Source: Saprospiraceae bacterium
GTDB lineage: Bacteria; Bacteroidota; Bacteroidia; Chitinophagales; Saprospiraceae
Length of the DNA: 64,000 bases
Direction: 5' to 3'
Assembly (NCBI GenBank): GCA_016716335.1
Contig: JADJWN010000021.1
Span: 486,092 to 550,091, forward strand
Below, piece after piece: positions 28,955 to 37,361 of the stretch (position 1 is its first letter; the number at the start of each line of letters is the position of its first letter). Below the pieces are notes generated by a model, which worked only from the letters and a program-made list of their open reading frames with translations, ran no database searches and had not been told where the DNA came from. A program made the position numbers and the translations under genes.

Positions 28955-29209
28955 ATGAACATTACATTTGATGAATTGCGCAGGATCAAGCACCAGTTGC
29001 CCACAGGAAGTGTCAGCAGGATCGCCCACGAACTAAACATTGATGAGCAAACGGTGCGAAATTATTTTGGAGCTAAAAAATTTGATAACGGTTCAGTGGT
29101 TGGGATGCATATCGAACCCGGACCTCAGGGAGGTATAGTTCATCTGGACGATGATAAAATATTGAATATCGCTAAAAGAATCATCTCCGAACAGCAGTCG
29201 CAAAATTGA
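28955..29209 (+). CDS. Small DNA-binding protein with N-terminal HTH
   Basis: An 84-residue protein. Residues 15-38 (TGSVSRIAHELNIDEQTVRNYFG) read as a helix-turn-helix: an Ala in the first helix, the turn at LNI, and a recognition helix DEQTVRNYF. The middle holds a Gly/Pro-rich turn (IEPGPQGGIVHLDD) and the tail a short helix. Short proteins of this type occur widely in Bacteroidota, often annotated only as DNA-binding. A direct role in transcription is plausible but unproven. The gene has 198 bp of non-coding DNA upstream and a strong terminator just after its stop, so it is monocistronic. Confidence 0.65.
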   Translation: MNITFDELRRIKHQLPTGSVSRIAHELNIDEQTVRNYFGAKKFDNGSVVGMHIEPGPQGGIVHLDDDKILNIAKRIISEQQSQN

Positions 29210-29227
29210 AACTGAAAGAAAGAAAAT

Positions 29228-29269
29228 AAAAAAGGGAGTCAGCGTGTATCCTACCTGACTCCCTTTTTT
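29228..29269. terminator. Bidirectional intrinsic terminator
   Basis: A 15-bp perfect stem (AAAAAAGGGAGTCAG, 29228-29242, with CTGACTCCCTTTTTT, 29255-29269) around a 12-nt loop, with A and T tracts on both sides. It lies between convergent genes ending at 29209 and 29291, so it can serve both. Confidence 0.9.
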
Positions 29270-29290
29270 TATCATTGGGCAGTGCCTTGC

Positions 29291-29914
29291 TTATTGCATG
29301 GACTTCACTTTTTCAGCAAAATTTTCATTGACTTTTGCACTGATTTTCTCTGCATAGTTCAGCATTTTGGACTCAGGAATATCCAGATTGAAGGCCAGCA
29401 TGAATAAATAGTTATTCCCGATGTTCCAGTAAAATCTTTTAAGATCATAGGAATAGGCTCCCTTGTATTTACCGGCATCGAATCTTTTATATTTGTATGC
29501 CTCCTCACTGCCCAGTGGAGTTTCGCCTTCGGACAGTTTTGCGTTGACAAAGGTACTGATCCAGGCATCATATTCATTGAATACTGGATTGGTCATTAAC
29601 TGAATAAAAATACCTGCATTGGGTGTGGCAGGGTCTTCCCATCTGAAAAAGCAGGATCTGGCGTTGGGATTGCCGGGATCATCGGATTCTTTTCGGGATA
29701 CATCCGACAGGGTGAGCCCCAGGGTTTCTTTAATCCAGACTTCTGACAGCAGGTCGCACGATGCAGGCAATGGGAGTTTATCCGGATGGATAGGTGTGTT
29801 GCTTTCATATTCTGCCAGATCATAGCTTTGGCTGTCTGCATCATTGCCGCTTTTGTCGTTTTTGCAGGCGAGCAGGCCAATGGAGAGCAGTATGAATAAA
29901 ACGTTGATTTTCAT
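29291..29914 (-). CDS. Lipoprotein of unknown function
   Basis: A 207-residue lipoprotein: MKINVLFILLSIG then lipobox GLLAC at about residue 17. A polar acidic linker (residues 18-45) precedes a globular part with one early Cys pair (SCDLL and SCFFRW). The SCDLLSEVWIKETLGL...SCFFRW layout resembles small DUF3558-like lipoproteins, but the match is loose. It shares a terminator with the small HTH gene. No operon partner; a separate promoter is expected in 29915-30000. The function is unknown. Confidence 0.65.
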   Translation of the reverse strand: MKINVLFILLSIGLLACKNDKSGNDADSQSYDLAEYESNTPIHPDKLPLPASCDLLSEVWIKETLGLTLSDVSRKESDDPGNPNARSCFFRWEDPATPNAGIFIQLMTNPVFNEYDAWISTFVNAKLSEGETPLGSEEAYKYKRFDAGKYKGAYSYDLKRFYWNIGNNYLFMLAFNLDIPESKMLNYAEKISAKVNENFAEKVKSMQ

Positions 29915-29959
29915 ATAGGTATAAAGTTTGATGATAAAAATTGTTGCAAAGCTAATAAA

Positions 29960-30148
29960 TTACAGAAATTTTTCATGTGTAATTCCATATAAATCTGACT
30001 GACGGAGTATGATGGAAGTGGGATGTACCATAAGAATTAGGAGATAATCACCACTTACAGAGTTTAAGGATTTCAGACGAGGATCAAATTTTTTATAGTT
30101 GTAAGTTGGAACATAGTCTATATCTTTGACCTTAAACTGATACTTCAT
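29960..30148 (-). CDS. Possible small protein, 62 residues
   Basis: A frame of 62 codons from ATG 30148 (MKYQFKVKDIDYVPTYNY) to 29960, in a gap of about 280 bp with no other gene. The composition is protein-like (balanced, with charged and aromatic residues), but it has no recognisable domain, no clear ribosome site and no promoter box, so it may be a relic or a chance frame. Confidence 0.25.
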   Translation of the reverse strand: MKYQFKVKDIDYVPTYNYKKFDPRLKSLNSVSGDYLLILMVHPTSIILRQSDLYGITHEKFL

Positions 30149-30196
30149 GAAGCACTCAGGATATGAAAGGAAAGAATTGCTGATAAAATCAATGCT

Positions 30197-30947
30197 GTGA
30201 ATCCATCGGACCTTGTAAAATTAGGATTGCTGGTCTTGGGCAAACTGAAAACTTCCTTTATGGACCTTTTACCTATCATTGTTGTGGTAGGGTTTTTTCA
30301 GATTGTCGTTATAAGGCAGCCAATACCTGATTTTTTGGGCATTTTAACCGGTATGTTATTGGTGGTATTGGGATTGATGCTTTTTGTGGAGGGTCTTGAG
30401 ATGGGTCTGTTTCCTATTGGCGAGACAATGTCATATGCGTTGGCGAAAAAAGGGAGTTTGTTTTGGTGCTTTCATTCTCTTTTTATTGGGTTTTTCTACT
30501 ACCATAGCGGAGCCGGCACTAATCGCAATCACTCAGGAAGCTGCTAATATTGCATCAGATGCTGGTTTTATCAGGAATGATGAAGAATCCTTAAAGCAAT
30601 ATGCGCTGGGACTAAGAATATCGGTGGCTTTGTCTGTTGGGCTATCCATACTGATTGGGGTTTTAAGGATTTTGAAGGGATGGCCTTTATACATTCTTAT
30701 TATTATAGGGTACATTCTAGTGATGGTGATGACTATTTTTGCTCCTGAGGAAATAATAGGAATAGCTTACGATTCTGGTGGTGTTACGACTTCCACAGTG
30801 ACTGTTCCATTGGTTACTGCCTTAGGAGTAGGGCTGGCGAGTGTTATTAGAGGAAGAGATCCGCTCGTTGATGGATTTGGACTGATAGCATTTGCCTCAT
30901 TATTGCCCATGATTTTTGTTATGGCTTATGGAATGATTATATTTTGA
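30197..30947 (+). pseudogene. DUF1538 membrane protein, first copy, frameshifted
   Basis: A polytopic membrane protein of about 250 residues, starting at GTG 30197 (LVKLGLLVLGKLKTSFMDLLP). DUF1538 marks are DLLPIIVVVGFFQIVVIRQP, GLMLFVEGLEMGLFPIGE, and, after the break, GFSTTIAEPALIAITQEA and YDSGGVTTSTVTVPLVTALG. DUF1538 proteins are predicted transporters with internally duplicated halves. The frame breaks at the TTTT of 30461-30464; removing one T joins the halves exactly. The second copy follows after 7 nt and a PII-like gene follows that, so the family is probably a PII-regulated transport system. The break may be a consensus error, since the join is otherwise perfect. Confidence 0.8.
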
Positions 30948-30954
30948 GGGTAAC

Positions 30955-31719
30955 ATGAGTTTTTTGTCATCTTTATTTCAAAGTTTTTCTTCTACTTTAT
31001 TTGATGTAGCACCTGTGGTGTGCTGATATTATTTTTCAGATTTTGTATAAAGACCTATTCCCAATCTAAAACGAATAATTACCGGAGTAGTAATGGTGAT
31101 TGTTGGATTGAGTTTTTTTCTGATGGGTTTGGAGAAAGCCTTGTTTCCTCTTGGTAGGATAATGGCCGAGCAACTTTCTTCACCGGAATTTATTAAAACA
31201 AGTTACTCAGATACTCAAAGTCATCTTTCATATTACTGGATATATATATTTGCAGCAATGATTGGGTTTTCAACAACTATCGCAGAACCATCGCTTATCG
31301 CGGTTGCATTGAAAGCTAAAGAAGTTTCAGCAGGAACTATCCATGAAAAATGGCTAAGAATCACTGTTGCAATAGGTGTAGCTGTGGCCTTAGCAATAGG
31401 TACCTATCGTATTGTAAGTGGCACACCCCTTTATATTTATATTCTTGTGGGATATATACTGGTATTGATACAAACCATTTTTGCTCCCAAACAATTGATA
31501 GCATTAGCCTATGATTCAGGAGGGGTGACTACATCGACAGTTACAGTTCCTTTGGTAGCTGCACTTGGATTAGGTTTATCCTCTGTTGTACCGGGTAGAA
31601 ATCCGGCCCTTGATGGCTTTGGATTGATAGCTTTCGCAAGTTTATTTCCAATCATGACTGTGTTGGCTTATGGTCAGATAATTTATTTTTTAAAAAACAC
31701 TAAACGTAATCAATCATGA
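30955..31719 (+). pseudogene. DUF1538 membrane protein, second copy, two frameshifts
   Basis: This paralogue of the gene before it starts at ATG 30955 (MSFLSSLFQSFSSTLFDVAPVV). The long intact part from 31093 has VGLSFFLMGLEKALFPLG, the signature GFSTTIAEPSLIAVALKA, and AYDSGGVTTSTVTVPLVAALG, almost the same as the first copy. Two frame changes are needed near the start: around 31015-31022 and at the AA of 31063-31064. The C-terminal end overlaps the start of the PII-like gene by four bases (ATGA at 31716-31719). Two half-size DUF1538 proteins together would give the pseudo-symmetric transporter seen as one longer protein in other bacteria; the ligand is unknown. Confidence 0.75.
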
Positions 31720-32063
31720 AATTCAAATTGATCATGGCGTTGGTAAATCCCGATTGTACCGGAAAGGTAGTCCATGCTGCCAAATCAGCCGGTGCCACCG
31801 GTGATGTCATACTATCGGGCCGAGGCAGCGGAGCCCATGAAACCAAATCATTTTTTGGTCTGGTAGTGGAAGATCAGACAGATATCATTATGTTTCTGGT
31901 GGAAGAACACTGTGTGGATCAGATACTTCAAGCCATAAAGGCAGAGGCAAAATTTGATGAACCCGGCAGAGGTATCGCCTGCGTACTCAATATCGAAAGA
32001 GTGGCAGGACTCGAAAGTCAGATGGAAAAATTCAGAGAGCAGGCACGAAAAAATTACCTCTGA
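31716..32063 (+). CDS. PII-like signalling protein
   Basis: A 115-residue protein of the GlnB/PII ferredoxin-like fold: MKFKLIMALVNPDCTGKVVHAAKSAGATG (beta1-alpha1), a T-loop region GRGSGAHETKSFFGL, IIMFLVEEHCVDQILQAI, and the B-loop-like end DEPGRGIACVLNIERV. The T-loop does not carry the YRG tyrosine that is uridylylated in GlnB, so modification of that type is unlikely. PII proteins bind nucleotides and block or open membrane transporters by docking the T-loop. The start overlaps the stop of the second DUF1538 gene, so it most likely gates that transporter. A CBS-domain gene follows after 50 nt. Nitrogen as the signal is not shown. Confidence 0.8.
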   Translation: MKFKLIMALVNPDCTGKVVHAAKSAGATGDVILSGRGSGAHETKSFFGLVVEDQTDIIMFLVEEHCVDQILQAIKAEAKFDEPGRGIACVLNIERVAGLESQMEKFREQARKNYL

Positions 32064-32113
32064 TTTTAATAACAATCAATTTTTTAACAGTAATACAAAA
32101 AAGTACTCTTACC

Positions 32114-32518
32114 ATGGATAATTTCAGTCAACCTGCTGTAACTGCCAAAGATGTCATGATGGCGAAGGTGGTGATGATAGACGGCCTTGCCACTGCACAG
32201 GAAGCGGCCCAGCTTATGCGGGCGGAGAATGTCAATGCACTGATTGTAAAAAAGAGGGATAATGCGGATGCATTCGGGATAGTGGTGATCAATGATTTTA
32301 TCAGAGGTGTAATCATACCGGACAGAAGGTCGGACGAGGTGAATGTGTATGAAATCATGTCCAAGCCGGTCATTGCCGTACCGGCTGATATGAATATACG
32401 GTATGTGCCACGGCTCATGATCAAGGCAGGAATCAGGATTGCTCCGGTGATAGAAAACAACGAGTATATCGGTATGATATCACTCTCCAACCTCATTCTG
32501 GACAATATGCAGTTTTAG
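32114..32518 (+). CDS. Stand-alone CBS-pair protein
   Basis: A 134-residue protein made of two CBS motifs: the first from about residue 10 (TAKDVMMAKVVMIDGLATAQEAAQLM), the second from about 80 (YEIMSKPVIAVPADMNIRYVPRLM), each with the usual strand-helix layout and an aspartate in the Asp-phi-Ile/Arg region (VVINDFIRGV). CBS pairs bind adenosyl compounds such as AMP, ATP or SAM and switch partner proteins. It follows the PII-like gene by 50 nt on the same strand, which suggests a two-sensor control unit for the DUF1538 membrane proteins (inference). Confidence 0.8.
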   Translation: MDNFSQPAVTAKDVMMAKVVMIDGLATAQEAAQLMRAENVNALIVKKRDNADAFGIVVINDFIRGVIIPDRRSDEVNVYEIMSKPVIAVPADMNIRYVPRLMIKAGIRIAPVIENNEYIGMISLSNLILDNMQF

Positions 32519-32538
32519 AAGCTGTACTAATTTAGAAT

Positions 32539-33120
32539 TTATAATTCAGCCAACGCTTCATAAAGCCTGTGCACAGGTAGTCCCATGACATTGGCATAGC
32601 TGCCATGAATCGTATGTACCTTACACAGTCCGATCCAATCCTGTATCCCATAGGCTCCGGCTTTATCCAGGGGATTATAATGATGAATGTAGTACCGGAT
32701 TTCTTCATCGGTCATTTCCCCGAAGATGACTTCGGTTTTATCCTGAAAAAGTTTTTTGGTCTTTAATGTACTGATGCATACTCCGGTAATGACCTGATGA
32801 CTTTTACCTGCCAGAGCCCTTATAAATAGGAATGCTTCGTCCTGATCGACCGGTTTGCCCAGTATTTTACCCTCGAGAATTACTACACTGTCGGCAGTAA
32901 TCAGGATTTCGTCCTCCTCCAGGGTGTGAAGAAGATCAGCGGCTTTCTTTTCAGCCAGATAGACAGCTACCTGTTCTGTAGCTATATCGGGTCCATAGCT
33001 CTCATCGGTGTCTGCTGTCCTGATTTCAAAGCTGAATCCTGCTTCACGCAGCAATTGACTTCTTCGGGGGGATTTGGATCCGAGCACAATTTTTTTTTGG
33101 AATACAGGGAGTGTGGTCAT
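32539..33120 (-). CDS. maf: Maf-family nucleotide pyrophosphatase
   Basis: A 193-residue cytoplasmic enzyme with the Maf signature: VLGSKSPRRSQLLREAG (phosphate-binding), TADTDES, ITADSVVILEGKILGKP, the catalytic-site EVIFGEMTDEEIRYY, and KAGAYGIQDW. Maf/YhdE proteins hydrolyse non-canonical or excess nucleoside triphosphates (dTTP/UTP or m7GTP) to monophosphates, and overexpression blocks septation in some species. The QDWIG version resembles the YhdE (dTTP/UTP) type more than the m7GTP type. The length is standard. It lies downstream of UbiA and KdsC-like genes in the same direction, a common Bacteroidota order. Confidence 0.9.
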   Translation of the reverse strand: MTTLPVFQKKIVLGSKSPRRSQLLREAGFSFEIRTADTDESYGPDIATEQVAVYLAEKKAADLLHTLEEDEILITADSVVILEGKILGKPVDQDEAFLFIRALAGKSHQVITGVCISTLKTKKLFQDKTEVIFGEMTDEEIRYYIHHYNPLDKAGAYGIQDWIGLCKVHTIHGSYANVMGLPVHRLYEALAEL

Positions 33121-33222
33121 AGCAATTTAAGATTTTTTAATCTGTGTTTCATGTTTTCGGAAAGATTTGAATTTATAAACATACCTCTTCTTAAGATTGG
33201 ATGTATTTCTTCCGAATTCAAT

Positions 33223-34131
33223 TTACAGCTGTGCTGTGATGATAAAAATACTGAGTATTCCTGCCAGCATAATCAGCTTGGATAATTGACTTATTTTGCC
33301 GTAATCCCTCTTAATACGTGCTGCCTTTATTTTCTGAATCATCAGTATCAATGGAGCGGTAATAAAAATCAGGAAATAGACCCTGACCATAAAACCTGAT
33401 GCCATTGCAGAATGCCAAAGCCATACTATGACCAGGATTAAGGTACAAATAATCAACGCATTCAGCCATATTTTTATTCTTTGTGCCGGCATTCCTGTCG
33501 CAATGGTTTTAAGCCCCGTGGCACTGTCTCCTTCTATATCCTCGAGGTCCTTTACTATTTCACGTATGAGATTGAGTAAAAAGGAAAGCGTCATGATAAG
33601 GGCGCAAAGTTCTGTAAGTATATGGGCTGTAGTACGGTCCTGACCGGGATACAGCGATTGTGCCAGAAATACCACTCCGGTCACGCAGGCTATAAACAGG
33701 CTCACCAGAATATTTCCTGCGAGTATGGTGGATTTGAACCGGGCAGAATACAGATAGAGTAAAATTACTGAGAGGGGATATAATCCCAGGTAAAAAATGG
33801 TTTGGGTAGTCACGGCGATATATGCCGCAATTATAAATCCGGCAAGCACAAGGATAAAAAAATAAATCCAGGCCTGTTTGGTGGTAATAAATTCAGGAAT
33901 GTAGCATTTCTCCGGTTTGTTGAGTTTGTCGGCCTGATAGTCAAAGATATCATTGATGATATAGCCACTGCCTGCCACCAATGCAGTCACCACCGTAAAT
34001 AATGGAAATAAAACACCATCAAGGAGGACATGGGTGCCGGCTAACGGAACTATTACCTTGTATTGTAAAGCAAATTGGGTCAGCATGACCATCAAAAGGT
34101 TTGACGGCCTCAGAATTTTTATAAAAGCCAA
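33223..34131 (-). CDS. UbiA-family prenyltransferase
   Basis: A 302-residue integral membrane protein with eight to nine helices. The first Asp-rich motif is NDIFDYQADKLNKP (about residues 60-73), matching NDxxD of the UbiA family. The second is in the loop around about residue 185 (IVKDLEDIEGDSATGLKTIA). The subgroup is like geranylgeranylglycerol-phosphate synthase or protoheme farnesyltransferase relatives; in Bacteroidota such proteins are annotated as (S)-2,3-digeranylgeranyl-type transferases with no proven product. Ends 103 bp upstream of maf in the same direction; 12 nt after the KdsC-like gene, so they share transcription. Confidence 0.8.
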   Translation of the reverse strand: MAFIKILRPSNLLMVMLTQFALQYKVIVPLAGTHVLLDGVLFPLFTVVTALVAGSGYIINDIFDYQADKLNKPEKCYIPEFITTKQAWIYFFILVLAGFIIAAYIAVTTQTIFYLGLYPLSVILLYLYSARFKSTILAGNILVSLFIACVTGVVFLAQSLYPGQDRTTAHILTELCALIMTLSFLLNLIREIVKDLEDIEGDSATGLKTIATGMPAQRIKIWLNALIICTLILVIVWLWHSAMASGFMVRVYFLIFITAPLILMIQKIKAARIKRDYGKISQLSKLIMLAGILSIFIITAQL

Positions 34132-34143
34132 GCTTTTTTCCGG

Positions 34144-34641
34144 CTAAATTAGCCATTTATTTTGTATACGCATGACTTTTTCGATGATCTCTCTAACACA
34201 GCCTTCTCCTCCCTTTTTAGCAGTGATGTATTGGGCTTTGGAGAGATTGTCGATGGCAGCATCCGCAGGGCACACAGAAATGCCGGCCAGATCATAAACG
34301 GGCAGATCCGGCAGGTCGTCGCCCATGTACAGTATCTCTTCTTTATGAAGATTAAGCATGGATTTGTAGGCTTCAAAAGCACTTACCTTCTCTTTCAGGC
34401 TGTCATAAATATGAGGTACTCCGAGCATTTCGAACCTTATCCGAACGCCTTTGGAAAATCCTTTGGTTATGATAGCAATATTGTACCCTTTCTCCATCGC
34501 ATACTTTAACGCCTGCCCGTCTCTGGTATTCATAGTACGAAGCAGGTCGCCATTTTCTGTGACCAGGATAGAATTGTCGGTAAACACCCCATCCACATCA
34601 AACACAAAGGTGGTAATCTGCCTGAATTTGCTGAAATCCAT
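34144..34641 (-). CDS. KdsC-like HAD phosphatase
   Basis: A 165-residue haloacid dehalogenase of the C0 (capless) type. Motif I is FVFDVDGVFTDN (catalytic Asp pair near residue 14); motif II is AIITKGFSKGV, with Thr in place of the more common Ser; motif III is in SLKEKVSAF; motif IV is YMGDDLPDLPVY. The GGEGCVREIIEKVM tail is the KdsC C-terminal substrate loop. KdsC removes phosphate from KDO-8-phosphate in lipid A core synthesis; such tetrameric enzymes also act on similar sugar phosphates. It lies 6 nt after iscX and 12 nt before the UbiA gene, so the three form one operon. Confidence 0.85.
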   Translation of the reverse strand: MDFSKFRQITTFVFDVDGVFTDNSILVTENGDLLRTMNTRDGQALKYAMEKGYNIAIITKGFSKGVRIRFEMLGVPHIYDSLKEKVSAFEAYKSMLNLHKEEILYMGDDLPDLPVYDLAGISVCPADAAIDNLSKAQYITAKKGGEGCVREIIEKVMRIQNKWLI

Positions 34642-34647
34642 CAGACT

Positions 34648-34893
34648 TTATTGATTATCTCTCCATTCATAAACCCACTTGGCCTGTATCTGCTCGAGAT
34701 GACCCTCATTGCAGTCTTCTCTTTTGCCCACGAAATTGGGAATTTCAAGTACCCATTCAATAAGGTCTGTAAACCGGATTCTGTAAATATTTGCTTCAGT
34801 GAATTCGTCTCCAAATCGTTCGTACAGCTTCATTGCAATATCCTCATGATCAGACCAGGTGATGGGGAGATTATCTATATCTTCAAATGCCAT
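34648..34893 (-). CDS. iscX: IscX-family protein
   Basis: An 81-residue acidic protein. The core from about residue 8 reads LPITWSDHEDIAMKLYERFGDEF, then YRIRFTDLIEWVLEIPNF and NEGHLEQIQAKWVYEW. The RFTD...W and the Asn-Glu-x-x-Leu end are the IscX (YfhJ) signature. IscX binds IscS and iron and tunes Fe-S cluster assembly. In proteobacteria it sits in the isc operon; here no other isc gene is adjacent. It is the first gene of an operon with a KdsC-like phosphatase and UbiA. Confidence 0.8.
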   Translation of the reverse strand: MAFEDIDNLPITWSDHEDIAMKLYERFGDEFTEANIYRIRFTDLIEWVLEIPNFVGKREDCNEGHLEQIQAKWVYEWRDNQ

Positions 34894-35024
34894 AATTGTT
34901 TTTTGTGTTTGTTCAGGCTATATTAATTTCACTATCCCGCATATTGTTCAGACAATTCCGGATTTGTTATGAAAAATATTATCGTCATTTGTTCCTGACT
35001 CGAGGGTGCTTTCCGCTTCTGCCA

Positions 35025-35802
35025 TTACTGGAGTTCTCCTCTGAGTTTTTTAAAGTATGAAGGGGCCTTCAGAATGCGGGTACCATACCACGAAAACATT
35101 TCTCCATCCACCAGCCTGATTTTTGAGACCGGAAACTCAGCCTGAAGTTCCATAAGCTGTCTTTGTTTGAAAGGGTAGGGCTCTGAAGACAGGAGAATGA
35201 GTTCGGGATCTGCCTTTTTAAGTGTTTCCAATGTGATCTCCGGATAGCGTTGCATATTGCCGAAAATGTTGGTAAACCCGGCGTACTCCATCATATGGTG
35301 AATGAAAGTATCTCCCCCTATGGTCATCCACGGGTCTTTCCAGATCAGGTAGCAGCTGCGAAAAGTTTTTGGATTACTATCAGGTTTTGGAAACTCCTCG
35401 AACCGGCACTTGATTTCTGCGGCTCCGCTTTGTGGAAAAATTGCTGCCATGTCCTCCATAAAAAGGGTCAGTTCCCGGAGATTTTGAATGTTACTCACAT
35501 ATACAGGTACAGTCTGCGCCAGGGTATCAATATCCTCTTTGCGGTTTTCTTCTTTGTTGGCGATGATAAGATCGGGGCGCAGAGCCAGGATTTTATCGGT
35601 TTTGGGATTTTTGGTGCCTCCTGTTACCGGAATTTTATGTACCACTTCAGCCGGATGAATGCAGAATTTGGTCCTCCCAATGAGCTTGCTTTCCAATCCC
35701 GCATCTATCAGGGTTTCGGTAAGTGAAGGAACCAGAGATACAATCCTGTGGGAACTGAGGAAGCAAAAGCTGTCTGCCGGTGTGATCCTTGAGTTCAATC
35801 AA
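35025..35802 (-). CDS. BtuF-like periplasmic-binding-fold protein, probable frameshift near the start
   Basis: A substrate-binding protein of about 258 residues (Peripla_BP_2 fold), with HRIVSLVPSLTETLIDAGL, IGRTKFCIHP, GGTKNPKTDKILALRPDLIIANKEEN, VSNIQNLRE and ILKAPSYF. It has no signal peptide, like the cytoplasmic cobalamin-binding-like proteins common in Bacteroidota. A TTG at 35802 gives the family-typical start (LIELKDHTGRQLLLPQ), overlapping the previous stop, but that frame breaks around 35754; another TTG at 35798 gives an intact frame whose first 14 residues are unlike the family. I prefer the 35802 start with a one-base error. Role in corrinoid or metal-chelate binding is inferred. 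Confidence 0.75.
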
Positions 35803-36428
35803 TCTTCCTTTTTTTGATGGGTCCGGTATAATTTTTCTCCCCGGCTTTGATAGCCAGTTTGAAATGATTTTCTTTGGGAGGTATGGGGCAGTTGTATCCA
35901 TCACTGTGCGCAGTAAGGATTGTAAGCCTTATTGAAATCTATGATAATTTTCCCGTTTTCTATGTCATTGACATCCAGATTGATGTATCTGCCTCCACCA
36001 TAGCTTTCTGCGCCATTAGTGGCATCTTTGAATGGCAGGAAGAGATGATTGCGATACACGGGGTTCTGGGGCTGACTCAGATTTTTGTACAAGACCGGTC
36101 TGAATGTGCTTTTGCCCAGCTTGCATTCACAGGTTGCATATTTGATGTAGGTACGGGTGAGCCCACTGTATGTAGGCATTTCAAAAGCTTTTGCCTGGCT
36201 TTCAGGCATAACTTTGCATTCAAGGGCATACTTTGGGTCCGGTTTGAAGAAGTGCATGTACCCGGCATCTTCAGGCATCAATGGGGTGTTGTTGCCATTT
36301 GTTACGGATTGGATATATTTTTGCCTGTATTCCTTCATACCATCCAGATATTCTTTCTGGCCACTCACCGACAATACAATAACTGACATAGCAATTGAAA
36401 CAAGCGAAAATATTTGATGGTACTTCAT
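35795..36428 (-). CDS. DUF1684-family exported protein (late frameshift)
   Basis: A protein of about 210 residues. ATG 36428 (MKYHQIFSLVSIAMSVIVLSV) gives a signal peptide; a longer frame to 36452 adds eight hydrophilic residues. DUF1684 marks are EYLDGMKEYRQKYIQ, FFKPDPKYAL, LFLPFKDATNG, YGGGRYINLD and IDFNKAYNPYCA. The first frame then stops at 35901. In another frame the family ending continues (SDGYNCPIPPKENHFKLAI, KAGEKNY) to a TGA at 35795-35797, which overlaps the next start by eight bases, so a frameshift near 35905 is clear. DUF1684 proteins are widespread and uncharacterised. The function is unknown. Confidence 0.75.
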
Positions 36429-36435
36429 ACCGCTA

Positions 36436-37350
36436 TCATTTTTCAGCGACAAAAACTATTCTGTCTCTTGAGGCCGTGATTCTGGAGATTTTTTTCACTC
36501 CGGTACCTGACAGGTCTGAGATTTCAACCCAGCCGGATTTTTTCACAGGGTCATATGCCATCAGGGTATTTCCCTTAGCAGAGAGGTAAGTGCCATTGGA
36601 AAGTATTTCGAAATCCTCACTGCCTTCCGGCATCATGCATATATCCGAAAACTTATCCTGGATAGCATCGTACTTTTTAAGTATCCAATCTTTGGCAGAC
36701 TTATCCACAAAAACCAGATGACTGTCTACGTTTTTCTTCAGACACCTTCCCGGATTATCGGCTATAATTTTCACTTTTCCGGTAATGATATTGCCAATAC
36801 CCAATCTATGGGGCTCGCCTACCAGAAACAGGGCAACTTCGTTACTGCTCAACCAGCAGTGATATCCGGGATTGTCCAGGTCTTTCATGAGCCTTTTGCC
36901 GGTGTTGTTCCCATCTTTGGGATATACCCACAGCGTCTGGGTCTTGCCATCCGTCTCGATCCTTATCACTGAAAGTTCGTCTGATGCAGGCACAGGAGTA
37001 GGGGAGAATTCTGAAATTTTTTCTGTATCCGTAAATCTGGTGAGCTGTTTTGTGCTCAGATTGATACGGTAGATATCGGTGTATTGCTGGGTATCTGCTG
37101 CGGCAGAAAAATACACCTCATTATAACTAAAAAACTGAGGTTGGTTGTTGTACCCTTCGGGATTGAAAGTATTGAGGTAGCTGAGATTTTTCAGCTGTAT
37201 GGCTTGACCTGAAAATTTCAATTCTCCGAGATAAAGATGGGTTTTGGGCAGCTGACCATACCCGAAGGCTGCGAGATTCAGGAAAATATACATCCAGACC
37301 CATCTGCGACAGGAATTAAATGTATTGAAAAGAATTTCCTTTATGCTCAT
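36436..37350 (-). CDS. Exported beta-propeller protein
   Basis: A 304-residue protein from ATG 37350 (MSIKEILFNTFNSCRRW), with a hydrophobic segment near residues 18-33 ending FGYGQ; a TTG five codons upstream overlaps lepB by four bases and is less likely. The mature part has TolB/WD40-like blades: FFSYNEVYFSAAADTQQYTDIYRINL, RFTDTEKISEFSPTPVP, LWVYPKDG, YHCWLSSNEVALFLV. TolB-like propellers bind proteins or peptides at the envelope; this copy lacks a partner gene (Pal, TolA). It starts 12 nt after lepB, and the DUF1684 gene follows after 8 nt, so they are co-transcribed. The function is unknown. Confidence 0.7.
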   Translation of the reverse strand: MSIKEILFNTFNSCRRWVWMYIFLNLAAFGYGQLPKTHLYLGELKFSGQAIQLKNLSYLNTFNPEGYNNQPQFFSYNEVYFSAAADTQQYTDIYRINLSTKQLTRFTDTEKISEFSPTPVPASDELSVIRIETDGKTQTLWVYPKDGNNTGKRLMKDLDNPGYHCWLSSNEVALFLVGEPHRLGIGNIITGKVKIIADNPGRCLKKNVDSHLVFVDKSAKDWILKKYDAIQDKFSDICMMPEGSEDFEILSNGTYLSAKGNTLMAYDPVKKSGWVEISDLSGTGVKKISRITASRDRIVFVAEK

Positions 37351-37361
37351 GGTGATTGTCT

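Noticed and set aside
30461..31064. Programmed frameshifting in the DUF1538 genes
   Set aside because: Three separate breaks, no slippery heptamer with a following stem, and other genes show the same type of error.
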